In this document: positions 57,637 to 64,000 of the stretch, in pieces | Numbering within the stretch: the stretch's first letter is position 1 | Layout of the letters: each line of letters opens with the position of its first letter | Assembly (NCBI GenBank): GCA_036872755.1 | Contig: JAVHNS010000016.1 | Location: 992,001 to 1,056,000 of the forward strand | Reading direction: 5' to 3' | Origin: Orbilia blumenaviensis | Taxonomy: Eukaryota > Ascomycota > Orbiliomycetes > Orbiliales > Orbiliaceae | DNA: 64,000 nucleotides | Translations under genes and position numbers: made by a program | Notes under the pieces: generated by a model | The model's database searches: none | Told to the model about the DNA's origin: nothing | Seen by the model: the letters and a program-made list of their open reading frames with translations, nothing else

Positions 57637-57806
57637 TTGCTTACCTTCGATGATGCACCTTCGCCCTTGAAGGAGCCTCCCAAATCGTTGACGACGACGC
57701 TGGCACCGCGAGAGGCAAAGAACAGAGCATACGCCTTTCCAAGCCCACCGCCAGCACCTGTGACGACAACGACTTTGTTGTCGAAACGAAGCTCCTTACC
57801 AGCCAT
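54755..57806 (-). CDS. FOX2: Peroxisomal multifunctional beta-oxidation enzyme Fox2
   Basis: Catalyses the second and third steps of peroxisomal beta-oxidation: hydration of trans-2-enoyl-CoA to (3R)-hydroxyacyl-CoA, then oxidation to 3-ketoacyl-CoA. Five exons: 57645-57806, 57274-57501, 57103-57211, 56555-57032 and 54755-56483, giving about 901 residues. Two tandem short-chain dehydrogenase domains each have a [11 protein letters not shown]-binding loop, a NNAGILRD motif and a catalytic Tyr-Lys pair (YSAAK in the first, YAAAK in the second). A C-terminal MaoC-like hydratase-2 domain shows [19 protein letters not shown] and HGLC. The protein ends SKL, the classical peroxisomal PTS1 signal. 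Intron 1 contains TG and GCATTT repeats. Its 3' end lies 294 bases from the convergent RBR ligase gene. Confidence 0.96.
57553..57576. repeat. GCATTT hexamer array in FOX2 intron 1
   Basis: Three to four copies of GCATTT inside the first FOX2 intron, read directly. Confidence 0.8.
57604..57636. repeat. TG microsatellite in FOX2 intron 1
   Basis: About 16 TG units (with one TA interruption) just inside the donor side of the first FOX2 intron. On the transcribed (minus) strand this is a CA run. Confidence 0.9.
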
Positions 57807-59285
57807 CGCGGGTGTTTATAATATTAAGTAAGTTAAGTAAGTTACTTCCAACTACGAACTGGGAGCCGGTAGTGGAGAGATACGAAAAGAAAGACGAAAA
57901 AAAAAAGTGCTTATAAGCTAATGGCTAGCTATAGAGATAAAAGATGACTATTGGCACGCAGGGAGGGACTTCGGCAAATGAGAGCAATACGCAAAAGTTA
58001 TGAAAGTGGAAATATCACGTCTTCGTCACCAGAACGTGTTTTTTAGTTGACCGGCTAGAGATGGTGTTTGTGCCTCCGCGGTGACATCGGATTCAGTATT
58101 TAAAGCAGACTCGGTTCAAAGCATATGTCGTCTGCATGCAGGTTTGCATTTGTGCCTCGGCTTTGACCCCAAAACCGACTTCCCCACAGCCAACCCGAAC
58201 CAGCATGATGTTCCGAGCAGGGGCTGACGGCATGGGGTCCCTTGCTGTATTATCTGGTTTCCTTCTTCTTCTTCTTTTCATGTGCCCGTTTATTGTAGGG
58301 CACGCTTGGAAGCATTAGCTCGCTGTTCGGGTGTTCTCCGCTCCCCGCGACCGCGCATCATTTCACATGCCAAATTTATTTCCTCGCCAGGCGCAGGTAA
58401 GGAAACGCCAAAGTAAGAAATATGTTGTGGAGAGCTGGGGTAAGTAAACCTATGCGTAAGTAAGCAGGCAGGCAGGTGACGTGACCAAAATAAGTATGTT
58501 AAATACGTTAATCAAGATAAAGTAAGTACCTACCTACAATCGTGTTGCGTATGGTTAGGTAGGTACTTACATGTACTGGCAGCATGATAAGTACACACGA
58601 AGTCCATTGATATTGTGTCTTCAATATAATTATATACTCGGCCACCAGCCCGTACTAACTCATAATTATTCCATATAGGTACCTAGGTACCTACCTAGCC
58701 ATTTAACACGTACATGCGGGGAAGGCCGCGAGGACAGTGTGAGCGGTAAAAGAAAAATACTTAAAAATATGACTGTTGACTATTCGAATATTATTTACCC
58801 TAGAGATCTAACAGATATCAGATTCTGGTCTCGTAGTGTATACATCAGATCCATGCGTATGAAATGCAATGTAGGTTTTTTTGACTAGCTTCAAGTTGTT
58901 CATATGTTATTTTCTTCGATTGAGACTGTGACTACTGCCATGAAGTGGATTGCAATTCGCAGGATAGCTTCATGATTGTAGAAATCCTGCATGATATTGA
59001 TATCATAATGGCGAGACCCCCTCCCATATACAGGTACAAAGCATATATAACAGCGCGTACCTTGCTTATAGTCAAGTATATCCCCATGTCCTTTCATTCC
59101 GTAGCTCGAGAAGTTTATTTCTCGAAGATTGGGAATGGGGTATATATATATATACATACAAGGTATATATACAACTACTACTGAACTATATACGATATAG
59201 TTAATGATAATGATAATTGTGGTGATTAAAATTACTATGAATATAAATAAGTAATTGTAATATATAAACGCTCGCAGGGGGATAA
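57807..59285. promoter_or_regulatory. FOX2 upstream region and PAS-gene 3' flank
   Basis: 1.5 kb with two TACCTAGGTA-type islands (about 58521-58570 and 58676-58700), AT-rich DNA and a TA run (about 59141-59152). No gene recognised. No fatty-acid response element is claimed. Confidence 0.5.
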
Positions 59286-61369
59286 CTATCGCCGGGACGG
59301 TTTCCGAGCCCTATGGTCGTTTCTCAAGTGGGCCCGCGGCCCCCGGTACGGATCTGTATCTCGGTTATCATCATTATTAGCCGTTTCGAATTCCGGGCCC
59401 GCCACTGTATTCTTTCGCAACTGCGGGATGCCCTGGGCCTTAGGTTCCGAGGGAACAGGACTCTCCTCGCTCGTGCCGTCACTTGATCCAAACCCTTCAA
59501 CTTTACTGCTGCTATCCCTACCGCTGCTGCCGCTGCTACTGCTGCTGCTTCTGTTGCTGTTGCTGTTGCTTTTGCTAATACCACCGCTGCCGCTACCGCC
59601 ACTACTACCGCTACTACCACTATTACTGCCATTGTTGGTATTGTCATTATGCTCGGTCTTAGTATCTCTACCCTGACCGTCTGTCGTACTCGTATTGGAA
59701 ATAATCTCGCCCCCAAGCTGTCGTAGACTCCAAGCAAAGACAGCCACCTCTTGAATGGCTTCCATAAAGCTCGCCTCTCGATTCTTATCCGGTAAAATTT
59801 CGACCCTCGGAACCAAAGATACAGGTGCCCATGGTGATGCGAATATCCCGCTCGGCACGTTGTGAAGTGGTTTCGGGATTAAAGGCCTCGCTTGCCGTAG
59901 TATGACAACTAGCCCATCAGATGTACATGATACCACGGCCTCTACCTCCCTAGGAGCAGGTGTAGGTGCCGACGCGGTTGCGCCGCCGGCCCTTGCGCCG
60001 TTTCCGATTGCCGTCTCCGCTGGATCCTCTGCAGCTGCTGGTAGCCTGGACGTCGAAGCCTCGCCCCCACTAGCCAATAAACCTTCGCCTTGAGCCCCGA
60101 CCGCCCTTCGTTTCGATGCCCTCCCGGATGACCCGCTCGTATCGTCTTGTTCGTCGCTCTCTAGTTTCCGTTTCGCTTGCGAGCCTATTCTCCGAGACCT
60201 TCTGAGAGGTGGATCAGCGGGCGCTGCTCCCTGTGTCCGCGTTCTTTCGGCTACTGCATTGTTTATCGGGTCCCTCCACCGAAACCGCAAATATGCAATA
60301 GAGTCGTTTTCTTTCGCTCTCTCCAGGGCATCTACTGCCTCCTGGAGGCAATCCTCGTGGATGCATTCGAAAAAGCTTTTGCCGGTCAGTTGATTTGGCG
60401 TGATCCCGAAGATCGATGAGCTCGCATGCGAGGCGTAGAGGACCGTGAGAGTTCTCGTGAACCGATTCAATATCAGGGCGACCCGGGGCTCATGGGTACC
60501 CTGGTCCTCCGGGTTTCCCATGTGGAATTTGGCGGAAAGGTGTGTGAGCATATGGTATCGAGGATCATTGGGCGATGACGAGAAAACCCTTCTGATCACG
60601 GGTGCGGTTAACGCACGACCTGGTTAAAAGCGTATGGCGTCTCAGTACGCGGCAGTGCTTTTGGTTCGGACTTGTCGACAAGAAGTCATTCTCTCACCTT
60701 GGCTTTTACTTGTTCGAACGTGTAAGGTTGTCGCGGCTACAAAGACATCATACACCACGCTGAATATAGTCTCGCAGTGGATGAACTCTCCATTTTTGTG
60801 CCTGACACGACAATACACAAGAACGGCGGCCTTGTCCAGGTGGATACCGCGGTTATGGATCTTTCTAGCGAAAGGAAGTTCGTCAGGGTGGAAAAAGTCG
60901 AAGCAGGAGAGCCCAATTACTTCTTCGGGTGGGTAGCCCAGAACGTCTGCCACGGAGTCGGAAGCATATACGATTCGAGCCTCTAAACAGTTACGGATAA
61001 AATGAAATAAATTCGTCAGCTGAGGTCCTCCTGTTCATTTTGTATGAATCATTTATGTCGTCTTCTTTACTATGCATTGTGTATATGTAGCTAGGTGCTT
61101 GTGTAGTATCTAGATCTATACACATAGTGTGCCTACGTGCATAGTGGCAGTAACAACAACAACATGCAACAACAACAAAACAACCGTGAATATTATCGGG
61201 AGGGAGATATACCTGAGCTCAAATCATGCATGGTTATAAAAGTCTTCTCCATCGAGAGGATAGACCCTGACGAGCTAATTCCTGCGGCACTAGCGGCACT
61301 GGCACCCATTGGAAAGGCTGTATCGTGTGATGCTGAATTTGACGATGGGAGGTTCGGATTTGGAGGCAT
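59286..61369 (-). CDS. Double PAS-domain protein, putative signalling or transcription regulator
   Basis: Three exons: 61213-61369, 60698-60982 and 59286-60619, giving about 591 residues. A first PAS domain starts near residue 46 (TFITMHDLSSEARIVYASDSVADVLGYPPEEVIGLSCFDFFHPDEL), with a following RVRHKNGEFIHCET strand. A second PAS domain lies at about 190-265 (YASHASSSIFGITPNQLTGKSFFECIHEDC). The remainder is low-complexity: Ala/Pro-rich, then a Ser/Gly/Asn-rich stretch and an Arg-rich end. A basic RSRRIGSQAKRK patch after PAS-B could be a nuclear signal. No zinc finger, bHLH or kinase domain is seen. The LOV motif GxNCRFLQ is absent, so a flavin photoreceptor of the Vivid/WC-1 kind is unlikely. 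Such PAS proteins occur widely in ascomycetes, but I cannot assign a ligand or target. Confidence 0.82.
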
Positions 61370-62207
61370 CGTGCGTTACTTCTGACCGTGGAACTGCGGC
61401 GTGGCAGCTGGGAGGCCATGATGGTGTTATTTAAATGTTAGAACTGGCGGCTGTTCATCACGAGCAGCGCAGCCACTGACATACATCTTCACGAGAAGCG
61501 AGAAGCAGCTGGGTGCCCAGCTGGCCTCGACCACAATTTCCGTGCCGCCCCCAGGCCAGCCCTGGAGATATCGAGGCTGGTTCTAGGCCCGCCGCTTGAG
61601 TGTCTCTGGTGGCTGTGATGATGTCACTCCGCAGTTAAATTAGTTGAATTGAGGAAGCCAAGCCAATAGCGCGGACAGGCTCATCTGCACCCTGGAACAT
61701 CGCCATTGGTATAAAAGCCGAGGCCTTCTTGGATGGCTGTGCAATTGGATGGGAATCAAAGAAGGGGATAACACTTTTTAATATTAGAATATTGTACAGA
61801 CGAAATTTGAGGGCAATCTGAGGGGGATCCGAAATCAGTTCTTTTGCGCTCTTCCAACAAAGCATTTATGCTAAAACAAAAAAAAAAAAAAAAAAAAAAG
61901 AGCAGTTCGCCCAGCCGCCGACTAATATGTAACCAAAAAACGACTTGTAAAGAAATATTTTTGGGCGAGAGGAAAAGGGAGAAAGCAAGAAAAAAGAAAA
62001 GAAAGGAAGCCGAAAAGTTTGAAGAAGAGAGGAAGAAGAAGAAAAACCGGTCTTAAAAATTAAGAAACTTATTTATATCAGGGTCCTTACCGTGCCATCC
62101 ACCGAGGCTAATATTCGTGAAATGAAAAAAAATTAAAGTGGGGAAATAAACGTCAAAAATAAAACAAAACATTAGAGAAGGGCAGAAGCAGAAGGTTCGT
62201 TTCATAT
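61370..62207. promoter_or_regulatory. PAS-gene upstream region and DUF5672-gene 3' flank
   Basis: 838 bases, with A-rich runs (about 61878-61899) and GA-rich DNA (about 61970-62050). No gene recognised. Confidence 0.5.
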
Positions 62208-63521
62208 TCAAAAGGCTGCAATCTCGTTAAATACCGAGTCCTCATCTCGCTTGCGCTTGTCATCACATCCTTCCCGCTCAAGTTTCATAGCAACAGTCAT
62301 CTTCATCTCAGGGCAATAATCATAGATATACTTTCGTTTTTCAGCTGTTCCCCAGACATCGCCCGGAAGACGTGCTCCAGACCAACCGGTGTGATATCTA
62401 AAATAGTGCATGTCAGTAGCCGTTTGAAATAAACGAGCGAAATAATGATAGTGCAGATTACATACCCCATTGGGCGCTCATGCCAAACCGCCTCAACAGA
62501 AAACTGAGCTTCTATAGTACCATTTGCCATATTGACACCAGGCATCTTGGCCAGACGATTGCAAAGCCAAAGGTCCTCGAGCTCGGGGTGGCCATCAGGC
62601 CTCGACTCCCTCCTCAATAGTTCAATGATGGGCTTAACTCTTCTCAAAGACAGACCACCATTACCGCCATATGCAGAGTCTCTGGACCTATACGAACTGT
62701 TAGAGAGAGGAAAGAGATAGAGAGATAGAGAGAGAAAGGAAATGAAATAGACACACTCCGGAATGAGGGAAATGGATATTCAAGGAAACTCACCAAGGTG
62801 CGCCGACCCAGTCAAAGTGCAGCCAATCATTCAGGTTCATACCACTGTTTGCACACATAACGCTGTCTGTCTGGAATACGAGAAGATATTCTGCTGGAGC
62901 CAGGAGGGTTTCATAAAACCAAAGGTTGGTGAAGGTCCTGCTAAGCTCTTGCTGTCCATGGAGGGTGAGGTTGCTGGGAACCAGCTCCATGGTCAGCTTT
63001 CCTAGCCTCTCCCACATCTGGATCGGAAGCGAGTGATTGAGATGATCTATCGACTTTTGGGATCCGTAAAATCGGAAAGACCAGTCGGGTGGAACCACGT
63101 TCATCATGTGGAGCATGAGGGGTGCGAGTTGCCCAAGAGGGCGATCTTCTATTAATAGAGCGACTTTGGTTTTATTGAAATTAAGAATTTCTGACTTCTG
63201 CTCGACAATGGTGGGTGGTAGCACATCGCCGACCGTGATATCCGAAGTAGGCTGCGGGATGTTAGGGACAACGGATGACAGGACATTGTCAAGGTTGGAC
63301 GGTACAGTTGGTGGGGCTGAGGGAGCATCGACAATTTCGGTGTCGATGGAGCCGGGACCAGTGTTGAGAGGGTTGAAGAGGAAGATTGCCCAGGAAAATA
63401 TGAGAAGGGGAGGCAGCAAAAAGAGAAGCCTTCTGTTCCAAGGTTTCAAGCCAGAGATGTTATCTCGGAGACTGTCATAGCGGACGTTAAAGTCCTTTTG
63501 CCAGTTGTTGTTGGAATTCAT
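62208..63521 (-). CDS. DUF5672-family type II membrane protein, glycosyltransferase-like
   Basis: Three exons: 62794-63521, 62466-62687 and 62208-62397, giving about 379 residues. A short cytosolic N-terminus (MNSNNNWQKDFNVRYD) precedes one membrane helix at about residues 31-49 (RLLFLLPPLLIFSWAIFLF), then a Pro/Ser-rich stem and a lumenal domain. The domain has the DUF5672 pattern: KVALLIEDRPLGQLAPLMLHM, NLWFYETLLAPAEYLLVFQTDSVMCANS, FDWVGAPW, SAYGGNGGLSLRRV, PELEDLWLCNRL and FSVEAVWHERPMGYHTGW. QTDS followed by GGNGGLSLR resembles the metal- and donor-binding parts of GT-A glycosyltransferases, so a Golgi sugar transferase is a reasonable inference, but no substrate is known. The start at 63521 puts the helix in the usual place; an in-frame ATG at 63773 would add 84 Ser/Pro/Thr-rich residues and is less likely. 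Confidence 0.82.
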
Positions 63522-64000
63522 GTCTGACTGGCGAGAGCACGTCAGCAGAATGCTGCTGCGTGTATTGGAGTACGGCGGGAGAAGTGTAGTACGGAAGGGC
63601 CGTAGACGGCGACAGGTGTCGATGGCGATAGGAAGTGACGGTGACAGTCGCGATGGTGTTTTTTTTTGTGAATGGAGATTGGAAAGGGGAAGGAATGTGG
63701 ACGTGGATGTGGGTGTGGGTGTGGATGGGGATGGGAAAAGGAGGCAACCGTCTTCCAACGGGATGCCGAACACGTACTTTCAGTCCTCCCCTGGCTTGGC
63801 CAAGCGACTAAGCAGCTGCGAAGTAACTAGCCGCAACAAGGCTGCTCGCTCTGTTTCTAAATCCAGAGCTGACACACTTCTAAGCAACCGGGTCTTGCCC
63901 CTGTACCAAGCATTTGCACATGCGCCACATCAAATTTGTGTTTGACCGCCACATCATTGTCCCACCACACCTGTGGCGCATTGTATTTTTTCGGACGTCG
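63522..64000. promoter_or_regulatory. Upstream region of the DUF5672 gene, window end
   Basis: 479 bases with GTGGAT/GTGGGT hexamer-like repeats (about 63697-63732) and no recognisable gene. The plus-strand frame at 63505-63945 overlaps the coding gene and has no domain. Confidence 0.5.

Noticed and set aside
63522..63773. An 84-residue N-terminal extension of the DUF5672 protein
   Set aside because: It is Ser/Pro/Thr-rich from GTGGAT-type repeats, and the downstream ATG places the membrane anchor where the family has it.
1..64000. tRNA genes, transposon ends, CRISPR arrays, biosynthetic or defence clusters
   Set aside because: I looked for T-loop GGTTCGA-type boxes, terminal repeats with transposase frames, spaced repeats and clustered pathway genes, and found none that hold up by eye. 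A tRNAscan or repeat search would be decisive.

Overview
The window is nuclear DNA of a filamentous ascomycete (Pezizomycotina). The genes carry many short introns, mostly about 50-75 bases, with GTNNGT-type donors and CTAAC/CTGAC branch sites. The products are typical of these fungi: a CreA repressor, a Fox2-type peroxisomal multifunctional enzyme, a Csm1/Pcs1 monopolin subunit, an augmin subunit and a Bbc1 actin-patch protein. I cannot fix the class or genus from the sequence alone. I see no tRNA, rRNA, transposon, CRISPR, secondary-metabolite or defence cluster, and no clear pseudogene.

Layout. 1-10 kb: a long-chain acyl-CoA synthetase (+) faces a Set3-like PHD/SET protein (-), with long pyrimidine-rich flanks. 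10.9-29.7 kb is a gene-dense housekeeping block: NPC2-like lipid-transfer protein, V-ATPase subunit F, an MFS exporter, an HD-domain nucleotidase, augmin subunit 6, Rot1, 5-formyltetrahydrofolate cyclo-ligase, snRNP Sm-E, the importin Mtr10 and a RAD51 paralogue. Neighbours there are divergent, convergent or tandem with 0.2-0.8 kb between them. 29.7-38.6 kb holds only creA, flanked by 3.4 kb and 4.2 kb of low-complexity DNA. 38.6-48.8 kb carries three minus-strand genes: a conserved unknown, NOT2 of the CCR4-NOT complex, and BBC1. 50.4-54.5 kb carries a Pcs1/Csm1 homologue and an unusual membrane-spanning RBR ubiquitin ligase on the plus strand. 54.7-63.5 kb carries FOX2, a double-PAS protein and a DUF5672 type II membrane protein, all on the minus strand.

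Functional links. The acyl-CoA synthetase and FOX2 (ending in SKL) are successive steps in fatty-acid use, and CreA is a known carbon-source regulator, but these genes are 30-50 kb apart and nothing in the sequence shows co-regulation. NOT2, Set3 and CreA all act in gene-expression control.

Non-coding DNA. The long spacers hold many microsatellites, homopolymer runs and islands of a TACCTAGGTA-type palindromic word. All gene models are assembled by hand from splice signals and reading frame. Exon limits are therefore predictions, and I mark those I am less sure of.
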